A DNA stretch of 41,800 nucleotides from Phaeoceros laevis (lineage: Eukaryota; Anthocerotophyta; Anthocerotopsida; Notothyladales): contig JBNGIQ010009335.1 in NCBI GenBank assembly GCA_049999765.1, forward strand, positions 242,163-283,962, in the 5' to 3' direction. Shown here one piece after another: positions 31,463 through 41,270 of this stretch (its first letter is position 1; each line of letters begins with the position of its first letter). Both the position numbers and the translations under genes were made by a program. Under the pieces are notes generated by a model, which was given only the letters and a program-made list of their open reading frames with translations, searched no databases and was not told the DNA's origin.

Positions 31463-33800
31463 CTAAGAGTCTTGTGTAGTAATTGATGTCTGTGAACTAT
31501 TGCTTCTAAGCATCATGTGAAAAGGGTGTGTAACTGACCGACCCCTATATCTATAATCTATATCTGTTGAAGTAATGTCCAAATCTTCCATAGAATGAGT
31601 GTTGTCTTGTGAAGATGCTGAGTCCGAATCTTCGTCTGGTTCTTTGTCTTCAGAGTGCTCGAAGGGTTTGGCATCCAAGATGTGTTGCAGTAGGTCATAC
31701 GCAAAGCTCATGACTAGTAATTGAGGGCTTGCAGAATATAATAAGAGACCGGTTGGACAATTCTTGAGTAGCTCCATATAAGCTGAACTCTGTCGGATCG
31801 GTAGAGTGTGCGGGCAGTGAAACTGCATATGTTCCTCGATTGTTTGAACTGCTTCGTTGCAAAGGTGGCATGGTGGTGAGTGAGTGCCTGATTGCTGGAG
31901 CCATCGATGCCTGTGGCTTGAAGTCGCAAGTGTATGAATGCCCTGACTTTGGCAAATGTGTGTGTGTGTGTGTGTGACTATTTGAGGAGGTTGACACGGT
32001 CCCATAGAGGGTCCCCCCCTCGCCCATATGTGGGCACCCATTGGCTACGGGTACAGGAAAGTCTAGAATGGGAGAGCATGCCGCCGATCACCCATTGTGC
32101 TCGGCTCCCAGGTTGAACTAGGGTAGCCACCATTCTCTAAAGTGAGAAAATGGTTTAGCTATGGTTGGCTTGCGATACCCTAACCATAATAGACTTTATC
32201 ATTATCTTATTTAACTGTGGCAAATGGCAAGACCTCTCGCAAATAAGTCTGCAGTATTAGACCCGGCTTGGGATTGACGGAATGTGTGTAGTGATGTTGG
32301 CTTTCTGACAGTGGTGTTGTGTGCCACAATTGCTGAATGGAGGCTTACCGAATAACCTGGGGAGTCAGTTGATGTAATTGATAATGTTGGAGTCCCCATT
32401 TGCGTAACCAGGTCTCCCAATCATTAAACCAGCCTTGTGTTTGGCCCTGAGATAGGTGTTTGAGCTCCTGGAGGGCCATTTTAGGCAGTCGATCAGTTTT
32501 CATTGTGGTGACCTGTTGCAAGAATTGTGCTGTGAGAATGAGTGCCTCGATCTCCACCGGACATATCCCCAACTCAACTAGTAAGGTTGATGAGCAAACT
32601 GATGATGGCAGGTGAAAGTGTCGCTTGAAATATTGCCTGTTCTAATTGTAACCATCATGTCTTTGTGCAGCCTACTGCCCATGTCGGTGCTGCGTAGAGT
32701 ACCTTTGGAAGCAAACATTGTTTGTAAAAAGTAAGCATGGGTACTGTGTGCAAGAAATGCTGATTGAAAGCTTTGACCTAAGTTGGAAGGAGGAGTTTAT
32801 AGCTGCGTCTATACGAGCCTGCTTTGCCTCATGGATCTTCTTTGTTGTGAATATCATCATACCAAGGTACTTATACAAGTCCGATATTGTAATGCATTGA
32901 TCACCCTAGTAGAAATGGTGTTCTATGTTGGTCTTGTCATGAAATATCAATACCGCTATTTTAGCCAAATTGACTTTGAGGTCAAATTTGCTGCAGAATT
33001 GCTGTAGTAGGTGAGGCTGGTTCTGAAGTCCAGCTGCACTGTGCGAGAGGAGGACAAGGTCATCAGCAAATAATAATAAGGCTATTGCTAATCCTAGAAT
33101 ATGGGGTTCATCTAGTACCATGTCTGTCTCCACAAATAGCTTTTGAAGCGCTTTAAGTATATTGCAAATGATGTGGGTGACTGGGAGCACCCTTGTCTGA
33201 GCCCCATATTGCCCTCGAAAGATGGTGAGCTGCCTTGTTGAGTTTTGATTGTGATTTGGTAGTTTTGATACATAAGCTGAATGCCCCTAATGAGATCGGA
33301 GGGAAGGCCTGCAGTTCTGAAAGCTTCCCATAACTTGGTTCTTGGGATACAATCAAAGGCTTTTCCGAAGTCGACGAAGCAGGCAAAAACTGGTTTGCCT
33401 GTAGCTTTTGCTTTCTCCACTATTGTTCTTAGTGTGAAGAGATGATGTAGACAACTATAGGATTTCCGAAAGCCTGCTTGAAATCGTTGATCTCCATGTT
33501 CCAGGTATGGCCGCGTGATAATGTTGACGGAGGCAGCATATAATTTGTAAAACATAGAATTGAGCATAATATATCTATAGGTGTCAGCGTCGTTTAGCTT
33601 GCCTGATTTGTGCAAAGGTGATGCATCTGCTGCTCCCCAGGAAGGAGGAAATTGTCCAGTACTAACAATGCGATTGAATACGTGTGACATGACGACTGGT
33701 AGGTCCATGTCTTTGAGGAGTTTGAAGTGATCCATGTTGAAACCATGTCAGTCACCTGCCTTTCTTGAACGTAATGAGGCCAATGCGTTACTGATGGGTT
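31463..33800 (-). pseudogene. LINE reverse transcriptase and C-terminal zinc-binding region
   Basis: RT blocks in order are PISNALASLRSRKAGD, a P.LHKSGK.NDADTYR..ML block, FRKSYSCLHHLFTLRTIVEK, ACFVDFGKAFDCI (first catalytic Asp), GNMGLRQGC.QSP, and LLFADDLVLLSHSA (the FADD catalytic pair near 33060-33075). A YKYLGMM thumb motif follows. The C-terminal region has CHLCNEAVQTIEEHMQFHC, a zinc-binding pattern as in other plant LINEs. The frame is broken near 33112-33190, 32880 and 32580 and is split by the nested insert at 31958-32213. It is enzymatically dead but well recognisable. Confidence 0.85.
31958..32213 (-). mobile_element. 256-bp SINE-like or LINE-3'-end insert with (CA)n tail and 12-bp TSD
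   Basis: Flanked by ACTTTGGCAAAT (31946-31957) and ACTGTGGCAAAT (32214-32225), a 12-bp duplication with one mismatch. On the minus strand it ends CCTCCTCAAATAGT followed by (CA)9-10. Removing it rejoins the LINE frame exactly (LAICHS on one side, CQSQGIHTL on the other). AGTTCAACCTGG resembles a pol III B box, but no convincing A box was found. It may be a SINE or a 5'-truncated LINE. Confidence 0.8.
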
Positions 33801-34690
33801 GCCGAAGAACCTGAGCAAGCTGCTGTTTTGTGAAGCCTGCACATATGCAAAGCACCATGTCACTGCATTTCCGAAGGGAGGTGGCACTCGTGCCACAGGT
33901 TTGCTGCAGCTAGATCATGCTAATCTGTGCGGCCCTGTATCCAAGGACTCATTCGGTGGAGGAAAATACTTTCTGTCATTCATTGATGATTACAGCAGGT
34001 ATGCACATGTATATGTGCTGAAAAACAAGAGTGATGCTTTCGAGAGCTTTAAGCATTACCAGGCACTTGTTGAGAGGTAGCTTGGAGTCAAAATACTTTG
34101 CCTTCGCACTGACAATGGAGGAGAGTTCGACTCCGACGCCTTCAATGCATACTGCCAGTCTCTTGGCATTGTTAGATAGTTTACTGTTCCCTATAGCTCT
34201 TCACAGAATGGCGTTGCCGAGCGCTGGAACAAATCTGCGCAAGACATAACAAGAGCGTTGTTAAAACAAGCAAAACTGTCGATGGCTTATTGGGGAGAAG
34301 CAGTCAGCACCGCTACATACCTGCATAATAGGCTTCCGTCGAGTGCTGTGCAAGGACGCACACCTTATGAGCTTCGGTGTGGCAAAATGCCGTCAATACA
34401 GTATCTCCGAGTGTTCGGATTTCTAGCATATGCCCATGGTCCTAAGCAGAAGCGGGAGCATGCCAAGTTATCTGATAGAGTAGTAAAGTGTGTGTTTATT
34501 GGATACACAGATGGTATAAAGGCTTACAAGCATTTTGATCCGGCTACACGTCACGTTGAGTATGCACATAGTGTTGTTTTTAATGAGGCTGCACTCTTGA
34601 AGGTGCATGCATTCGAAGACATGCCTACTGCTCCTGCTCAAGGGGAGGATGTCCACGACAGCAGTACCCACAGCAGTCAGCATTCCTGAC
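33799..34690 (+). pseudogene. Copia integrase domain
   Basis: This continues the Copia Pol after the insertion. CEACTYAKHH is the end of the zinc module. The DDE core has the first Asp in LQLDHANLCGP, the second in LRTDNGGEF and the Glu in NGVAERWNK. The GKMPSIQYLRVFG and VFIGYTDGIKAYK blocks follow. Two TAG codons (34078 and 34177) stand where the family usually has Gln (VER-Q-LG and VR-Q-FTVPY), so each fits CAG to TAG. Frame changes follow near 34640. Confidence 0.88.
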
Positions 34691-34972
34691 ATTGCAAGTG
34701 AGGCAGAGGAAGATGTGCATTTTGATGTGGAACCTGCTGTGTTTGACCAGTCGGAGCATAGCATGTCACATGACGAGGAGTCATTGTATGACTTAAATGA
34801 GACACCTGACGTGGTGGAGGCTGAGGACCTTGTACCCGCTGTTGAGGAGCCTTTATCAGTTGAGGTGGATGCACCCGAAGTGGGCTTACCTGCAACAACA
34901 GTACCTGCATCCGGTGCCCATGGCCAGGACGTCAGGAAGGACTAGAACAGCACCCACTCCCTACTTACCTGG
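34691..34972 (+). pseudogene. Copia acidic linker between integrase and RT
   Basis: Read in another frame than integrase, this is an Asp/Glu-rich spacer (SEAEEDVHFDVEPAVFDQ) as usual before the RT domain. It ends at RTRTAPTPYLPGPP, a basic-proline motif that normally leads into the RT, and is interrupted there by the next insertion. Confidence 0.6.
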
Positions 34973-35004
34973 ACCTCCTCAAATATATCCACACACACAC
35001 ACAC
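34973..35004 (+). repeat. Short (CA)n-tailed repeat end
   Basis: ACCTCCTCAAATAT followed by (CA)n matches the last 14 or so bases and tail of the insert at 31958-32213, here in plus orientation. It lies exactly at the break of the Copia frame. Confidence 0.5.
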
Positions 35005-35006
35005 CC

Positions 35007-37609
35007 GGTGTTCCTAGGGTGTGCGTGTGTGTCCTCTTATGTATGTATGATTTATACATTACATTTAGATTTTTTGTGTGTGGATCGAATCTCGCTGCAG
35101 TCTTGCTGCATTATTGCTTGCTTCTACTTATCATTTTTCAAGATAGATGCCAGCCGATACTAGGTGTCAACCTCCTCAAATAGTCACACACACACACACA
35201 CTAGCACTAGCTAGTAATCATTCATGGTTGTATAAAAATGCATCTCTTGTGTTCTAGACTGCCGCTTTGTAACTTCTTTTTTTTTACTCCATCTGATGCT
35301 TATTAATGTAGCATTCGGCTGGACGACATGACATGCTGGTTAAGATATACTACGGTCTTTTGTTGACATGGCTACACCTATAGACCACCTGTATCTACAC
35401 CACTGCCTGCGGTTCGGCTGAAATATGTTGTCCAGTCTACAAGGTACACAGTGTAGTATCATGGACTACCATATCATCCTTACCCGTCTTTTCGCTTGCT
35501 GGGTTAAAAGTCGAATACAAGTTGATCTATGGCAAGGCTGTCAATACGTGGTGCAAAGCCTTAGCATGGCAGCTTGATGCCCTCTGCTGACAAACGGCCA
35601 GCTAATACTACAGTATACAGCAAACCTTGCTATGATTGGTGGCCTAGACCTTCACTGATCTACATGGCACAATCAGATCAATGCATATATTATGGCGACT
35701 TCAAAGTGACCTCTTACACAGCAACACTCATGACTTGTTAAGATTGGCATGAGCCTTCATGGTACGTTACTGGTGTTCCTTGTCTTACTGTCTTCAAGCC
35801 TGTCACTATTTTTAAGGATATGCTGCCTAACGGATTTTCCTTGAGCTCACCAAGGCCACACAGCTGTCTTACAAAAAGCAATTCCAACTCAGGCTTGATC
35901 CTGGCTATCTTAGGGACCTTGTTTTGCGCAGTTAATTACTTCTGCTTTTTCACGCTCCCTGTACGACTGGCTACCAGCACATTTTTGCAAATGGACGTGG
36001 TCCTAACAGATGCTGCCCATTCTACTTACCTGCAAATCATGGGTCTGAAAAAACATCACACCCACTGATTGGCAATGGGGTAAAACACAAGTAGCTGGCA
36101 GCCATACTCGAAATAGCGACCACTGCCACCAGCTATTGCAGCCAACATTTATGATGAGAGAAAAAGTTGCCTATCACTAATCTCTCACCCCGAGACTTGC
36201 AGTTCCCGCTCACCACACCATACTCCCTATTTAACGAGCCCTGCTAGCCTCACTATCACGACCTTTCCAAGTTGCCGCCCTGCTCCTTCCCACAATGCTC
36301 TGCTCGAAAGTCTCTCCATTTTCCAGTCTTGGTTCTGTCAGAGCCCAACATTCGTGTTGGCAACATTTTGTGGTTGAGGACATCATGGCTAGCTCCCAGC
36401 AGGTCTATTTGTACCCTCAGACATTCTGCCAGTTCAGACTTTTGTTTACCTCATAGCTATGTATTCCTCTTGATTCTTCACTTGTCTTTGAGAGTATGAT
36501 GCCCGAATGCTTTAATCCATCTTGTGGTCTACTGTTTTCCAAGGGACTAGGACTGGAATGCCACACTGACGCCTGCTGAAAGTCTGATTGATATTCTCCT
36601 TGGCTGTTGGAAATCATTCTGTCCTTGGCACTTGTTGCTCTCGACACAAACCAACAACGTCATCAACATTGTCTCTGGCACAAGTTGCCTTGTACATTGC
36701 TCTTTTAATGCCTCATACCATGACTTGCTGTTACAATTTCTTAGCCTGATTTGAGCATGAAAATGCACGCACAAAATCTTGCAGGAGCCAGGTCTACCAA
36801 TGGCTGCTAGAAACTTGGTCAATGATGGCCTTTTGGTACTGATGAAGGGGGGCCGGAGGTTTGCTCTCACCCAGCAAATGTCTGTCTGATGCGTAGCAAT
36901 TATTGAGGAAGCATGGTGTGCTCCTTCTCAGCGATCTGCTTTGTACACGCGTACGTCTGCAATGAGACTTGAATCATATGATCTGTTTTTGCCTGCATCC
37001 CGAGTATAGCAGGTTAGGTTACGTTTTTCTGGAATGCAAAAAGTTTTTCAAACCAAATCGGCTAAAGGCCTGGCTGAATGGATCGTTCCATAACTGCTAT
37101 GTACCCACAGCCTACAAGTCCGTTAGTCAGTTGACAACCGTGAACGGTTGCTGTACCTTACTTCCAAGATGACAACATTTTTTTGATACTGGAAATAATG
37201 CTTCATTGGCTGAGTTCGTTTCGCTTTGCGTCCTTCCACTAGCAAAGTTCGTTCCGTTTTGTGTCCTTCTCATCACGGTATACCGCTGTTTTGCCTTCGT
37301 GATCCTTTGGCATACTATCTCGGATACTGTAAGAATTGCATGAATCCTTGATGATTCGTAAACACCACATGAAAGGACGATTTCTGGATACGCCCAGGAA
37401 TACATTCCTGCAGGGACAACAACTGTACACATCTTTTAGCAACTTTCGCTATAAGATCAAACGGTATCTGCAGTTTGTTACCATCTTGAACAAGCCTTGA
37501 AATGCCATGTTAGTCATTGCAATGACAGGACCTGTATAGGGCAATGTCTTATATATTACATTTTAGTTTTTTCATAAAACTGCATGTATGTATGTCCTAG
37601 GAACACACC
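35007..37609. mobile_element. 2.6-kb insertion with short inverted ends (unknown family)
   Basis: The Copia frame stops at PTPYLPGPP before 34985 and resumes with PEQWAGR just after 37609. The ends GGTGTTCCTAGG (35007-35018) and CCTAGGAACACACC (37596-37609) are inverted copies with a 2-nt indel. Just inside lie related direct stretches TATA(C/T)ATTACATTT (35053 and 37550). No transposase motif was found in its short frames. A CTATTTAAC TATA-like box near 36228 is followed by a C-rich stretch. The target duplication is unclear. Confidence 0.5.
35164..35200 (+). repeat. Very short copy of the (CA)n-tailed repeat end
   Basis: GTGTCAACCTCCTCAAATAG with (CA)9 is identical to the terminal sequence of the 31958-32213 insert (minus strand there). 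ACTAG on both sides may be a target duplication. Confidence 0.6.
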
Positions 37610-37610
37610 T

Positions 37611-38262
37611 GAGCAGTGGGCTGGAAGATAGAGCCATACAAACTTTGACACATGCACTGTGGTGAGTGTACCTCCAGTGGGGGACGCTGCTGAGGACGAA
37701 GAGTTGTCCGGGGATGATGATGACACACTAGCACTTGCATCCTTACTGGCAACAGTATAGACAGGTCACGTGCACAACATGCTGACGATAGCACAAGTGC
37801 ATGCTGTAGCAGCTGCAAACGCAAATCCTGCAGATCCAGCTACCATGCGTGAGGCCTACAATGGTCCTGATGGAGAGTCCTGGAAAAAGACAGTTGAGGA
37901 TGAGTACGGGTCCCTCATCAAGAATGGTACTTGGTCCCTGCAGGAACTGCCAAAGGGCAGACGGGCTATCAGCAACAAGTGGGTCTTTAAGATCAAGTAT
38001 AATGCAGATGGAAGCATAGAAAGATACAAAGCAAGGCTGGTTGTAAGAGGGTTCTCACAGAGAGAGGGCGAGGACTATTTTGAAACGTTCGCACCTATGG
38101 TGAAATTCCCTACCCTTCGTCTTGTCTTGGCAGATCTTGAGCAAATGGATGTGCGTACAACCTTCTTGAATGGAAACCTCGATGAGGAAATCTACATGGC
38201 CCAGCCTGAGGGGTATGTGAAGAAGGGAAGTGAGCATCTTGTGTGTAAGCTGCACAAGACCA
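37611..38262 (+). pseudogene. Copia reverse transcriptase, N-terminal half
   Basis: After a weak linker (a TAG at 37757 fits CAG) the RT begins with AYNGPDGESWKKTVEDEYGS and continues through KGRRAISNKWVFKIKYNADG, RYKARLVVRGFSQREG and FAPMVKFPTLRLVLA. The MDVRTTFLNG block carries the first part of the active site (normally QMDV.TAFLNG), and EEIYMAQPEGY follows. A 1-nt frame change at about 38262 precedes the CGLKQSPRAW motif. Confidence 0.88.
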
Positions 38263-39401
38263 TGTGGTCTGAAACAGAGTCCACGCGCATGGCACACAAG
38301 GTTAGATGCATTTCTCATCAAATGTGGATTCAAGAGGGCCACGGCAGATGGGAATCTGTATATACTCAAGAGGAAAGGTGCTTACATGCTATTACTCGCG
38401 TACGTTGACGATTTGATCATTGCTGCCACACCCGGACCCACCGGCCTGTTAGCCACAGTGAAAAATCTCCTAAAATCAGAGTTCGAGATGTCAGATCTCG
38501 GTCCCCTAAAGTTGTGTTTAGGAGTAGAGATTACTCGCAACAGGAAGAAGCGAAAGCTCAAGCTTTCACAAAAGAAACACACTAATGACATGTTAAGTAA
38601 GTTCAATCTTGTGGAAGCGCATGGATCTAACACACCCCTGGCGACATGCATCAAGCTCACAAAGGAGCAGGCAGCGAGCAGTGTAGCAGAAAAGCAGGAA
38701 ATGGCAGCTATACCCTATAAGGCAGTAGTAGGAACATTTATCTACTTGACGTGTTTGACTAGGGTCGATATTGCATTCCCTGTTCACTTAGTGTCTCAAT
38801 TCCTGGCTGCATACGGCAGAGATCATTGGACACAGGTGAAGCGCATGATGCGCTATTTAAAGCTCACTGCAACTTTCTGCATCACATACAAGATGAGCGA
38901 CAACAAAATCATGTCGTTAGAAGGCTTCCGCGACAGTGATTGGGCAACAGATCCTGATAGCCGAAAGTCGGTGGCAGCTTAAGTGTTTGTGATTGTAGCA
39001 GGACCCATTTCATGGTCATGTAAGAAGAATGCAAATATATGTTTGTCAAGCACTGAAGCTGAATATAAGACTCTTACAGTTGTTGCCAAGGAGGCAGTGT
39101 GGGATCGCCGTTGCCTGGATGACGTTGGGCAGACACAGCTGGTGGCTACAAAACTATTTTGTGACAATCAAGGAGCGATTGCGTTGGAAAACAATCCTTT
39201 TTTCACTCTAGGACAAAACATATAGAAGTCCACCATCACTTCATCCGTGATGTGGTGGCAAGAGGCGAGATCCAACTGCACTACATCAACACATCCAAGA
39301 ATCCGACAGACATCTTGACAAAGGGAATGCCGGCAGATCAACATATGAAGCATTGTATTCGACTTGGCCTTGTGCCTGAAGAAGACAGCACAGAAGCATA
39401 G
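38263..39401 (+). pseudogene. Copia reverse transcriptase C-terminal half and RNase H
   Basis: CGLKQSPRAWHTRLDAFL leads to the catalytic AYVDDLIIAA (YVDD at 38401-38412), the GVEITRN block and SLEGFRDSDWATDPDSRKS, the start of RNase H. A TAA at 38980 interrupts it, and ISW ... LSSTEAEYKTL and FCDNQGAIAL follow in the same frame. After a frameshift near 39200 the end reads HIEVHHHFIRDVV and PTDILTKGMP, with the final TAG at 39399-39401. The order and motifs are typical for Copia. Confidence 0.88.
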
Positions 39402-39477
39402 CTTAGGGTGCAGCTATCCTAGATTGCATGCATAGATGCCTGATTGTCATTGAGTCCAAAACATACCCGGTCAGTGG

Positions 39478-39978
39478 TCAATCGTGGGAGTCTATGTGCA
39501 TGTCTGGAACTGCACAACAAAAACACGAACAGTAGGTTAGCGCTCTACAGTTGCATGACACACAAAAGAGGTGAAGGCAGGCATATGCGTACCGTAGTGG
39601 CTGGTGAAAGTGGAAGGTGCACAGCAGGAGACTGTGGCGCGCACAAATCTCAAGCCAGAGCGGCGGCAAAAAAACGACGCAGGTGCCCAATTCACGCCCC
39701 CTACAGGTGAGCATGCAGTCATGGCGGTAGTGCCCAGCAGGCAGTTGCCTCCGTCTCTCCAGTGACAGGAACTCAGAATCAGAAAAGGAGAGATGGTTGT
39801 CAATCCATGCAGCTGCAGCGGCCTCTACGATCACAGTCTCAGGTGAGAAATCACGCTCCACTTCAATCTTGGCAATCAAGTACTCAGCATGGCGAAGCAA
39901 AGCGCCACTGCTTGCGTGAATGAATCTGAGGAGGTCGGTGAGGAAGCCGAGCAGCGGCAGAAGCCTAGCGGATAGCAT
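39478..39978 (-). CDS. Antisense ORF between Copia pol and 3' LTR (166 codons, unknown)
   Basis: A minus-strand frame of 166 codons fills most of the 650 bp between the pol stop and the 3' LTR, in a region without Copia domains. The text (LLRHAEYLIAKIEVERD, ETVIVEAAAAAWIDNHLSF) looks protein-like in its first two thirds and Cys-rich at the end. I recognise no family. It could be an antisense ORF as known from some plant LTR elements, a captured fragment of a host gene, or chance. Confidence 0.35.
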   Translation of the reverse strand: MLSARLLPLLGFLTDLLRFIHASSGALLRHAEYLIAKIEVERDFSPETVIVEAAAAAWIDNHLSFSDSEFLSLERRRQLPAGHYRHDCMLTCRGRELGTCVVFLPPLWLEICARHSLLLCTFHFHQPLRYAYACLHLFCVSCNCRALTYCSCFCCAVPDMHIDSHD

Positions 39979-40053
39979 CGCGGCAAGCGGAGCGTAATCG
40001 AAAGTGGTGAAGGCAGAATGGCTGGCGGCTAGGGCAGTTTTCGTGAGTGGGGG

Positions 40054-40274
40054 TGTTGGGAAACCCTAAGCCCCCGAGTAGGGTTTAATTAACTTGATAA
40101 TATATACGACTCAAACTCTAGTTGATATGTAGGTTAGTTAGTTAGGTGAAACCATAACCTGTCCCGAGACAAAGCTGCCGGCACACACGTGTATTCTTGC
40201 CTTGTTTCCCCTCTTCTTGCAATGCGATGTTTTCTGCGCTATAAGATCTAATGCCTACCTAGCATTTTACAACA
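40054..40274 (+). repeat. 3' LTR of Copia element
   Basis: Starts TGTTGG and ends ACAACA, parallel to the 5' LTR, with a deletion of about 13 bp near 40150. A G-rich run (GAGTGGGGG) ends at 40053 and may be the polypurine tract. Confidence 0.93.
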
Positions 40275-40278
40275 TGGA

Positions 40279-40553
40279 GCAGGATGGAAGCTTGATAAGA
40301 AATCTAACGAGCTGAGTGCCTCTGAATCTAATGAAGACCTGGATGAAGATGGTGAAGAAGAAATTATGGCAGGTGGTGCGAATATGGAGAGCGACGAGGG
40401 GACTATTGAACTACTTGCAGCCCCCGTCCCGGACTTGCTTGCTATTGATGAGTCTGATGCCTTCTTGGAAATGGATGAGATGATTTTGGAAGTGATTATG
40501 ACAGCGACAGCGATAATGACACCTTCAACGATAACATGCTCGGTACAGAAACT
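40279..40553 (+). pseudogene. hAT transposase, C-terminal part after the Copia insertion
   Basis: Directly after the 3' LTR and target duplication the same reading frame continues with GAGWKLDKKSNELSA and an acidic stretch rich in Glu and Asp. A frameshift near 40475 separates this from a Ser/Asp-rich tail (FGSDYDSDSDNDTFND) that ends at TGATAA near 40550. An acidic tail after the dimerisation domain is common in plant hAT proteins. Continuity with 25990 depends on removing the insertion. Confidence 0.75.
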
Positions 40554-40587
40554 TGATAATGCTAGAGGGCAATTCCAACTCAAAGTC

Positions 40588-40975
40588 TTCACTCGCACAT
40601 CAGCTTTTGGTATACTCATGTGTGATTTTTGGCTACAGAGGTGCGATCTGGCTACGAAGGCACGATGAGTTCACTCGCACATCGGCTTTTGATATACTCA
40701 TGTGTGATTTTCTGCCTACCAAGGCACGCTTGAGTTCGCCCGCACATCGGATTTTGATATACTCATGCGTGATTTTCTGCCTATCAAGGCACAATGAGTG
40801 ACTGGGAGCACATGTGTGATTTATGAAGGCACGCTTGAGTTCACCGGCACATCGGCTTTTGGTATACTCATATGTGATTTTCTGGCTACCAAGGCACGAT
40901 GAGTGACTGGAGCATATTTGTGATTTATGAAGGCACGATGAGTGACTGGTACGATGAGTGACTAGAGCAGTTGTA
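40588..40975 (+). repeat. Minisatellite, about four imperfect 66-125 bp units
   Basis: Each unit begins CGCACATC(A/G)G or a close variant and continues TTTTG(G/A)TATACTCAT, TGTGATTTT and AAGGCACGATGAGT. Starts are near 40594, 40674, 40740 and 40846. The last two units have extra blocks (GAGTGACTGGGAGCA, GTGATTTATGAAGGCACG). A degenerate fifth start lies near 41058. It follows the hAT transposase end. Confidence 0.8.
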
Positions 40976-41270
40976 TGCCACGGGTAAGCTGGTAAGCTCG
41001 CAAGTCATGATTGACGATCATAGTGGTATCAAGTCTTTTGCGGCATAAGTCTTTCGCGGCACATCGGATTTTGGTAAGGCATATGTACTCGTAGGCCATG
41101 TATGGTTTTTCTCTACCAAATTGAAGTCAAGACTACCCAGTATACCTATAATATAAAATTATAAATCGGGGTCTACCCCTTTCCGAAAGGGACGGCTAAA
41201 AACGTTTGAACGCACCCAAACCGAAACGGGGTGAAACGTAAGTACCGCCGTAGGCCGCAACTAAGCTTTA
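40976..41270. other. Non-coding DNA with CGAAACGG motifs
   Basis: No gene. ACCCCTTTCCGAAAGGGAC and CCGAAACGGGGTGAAACG near 41175-41238 recall the CGAAAC cluster upstream of the hAT start, so this may be the right end of the hAT element. No exact inverted end was found. Confidence 0.35.

Larger units (their letters stand above)
30067..33800 (-). mobile_element. 5'-truncated LINE (non-LTR retrotransposon) with (CA)n tail
   Basis: On the minus strand a reverse transcriptase starts abruptly at the Copia junction near 33800. It continues to a C-terminal Cys/His region and a TGA near 31463, followed by about 1.4 kb of probable 3' UTR ending in a (CA)11 tail at 30088-30067. The last 220 bp or so resemble the SINE-like insert at 31958-32213. 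Truncation at the 5' side is typical of target-primed reverse transcription. A matching target duplication was not found, so the lower border is an inference. Confidence 0.6.
25991..40274 (+). mobile_element. Ty1/Copia retrotransposon with both LTRs and TSD, carrying two nested insertions
   Basis: Two matching LTRs (234 and 221 bp) border the element. The 5-bp direct repeat TGGAG lies on both sides (25986-25990 and 40275-40279). PBS, gag, protease, integrase, reverse transcriptase and RNase H follow in Copia order. The total of 14.3 kb is inflated by insertions at about 28.8-33.8 kb and 35007-37609; without them it would be about 6.6 kb. The two LTRs differ at roughly 11 positions plus one indel by my count. 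The element is defective, with many stops and several frameshifts. Confidence 0.93.

Noticed and set aside
1320-38982. An altered genetic code with TAG/TAA read as Gln
   Set aside because: TPL has 1142 codons without an in-frame TAG, TAA or TGA and ends in TGA. The stops occur only in degenerate genes, some are TGA, and frameshifts are present as well.
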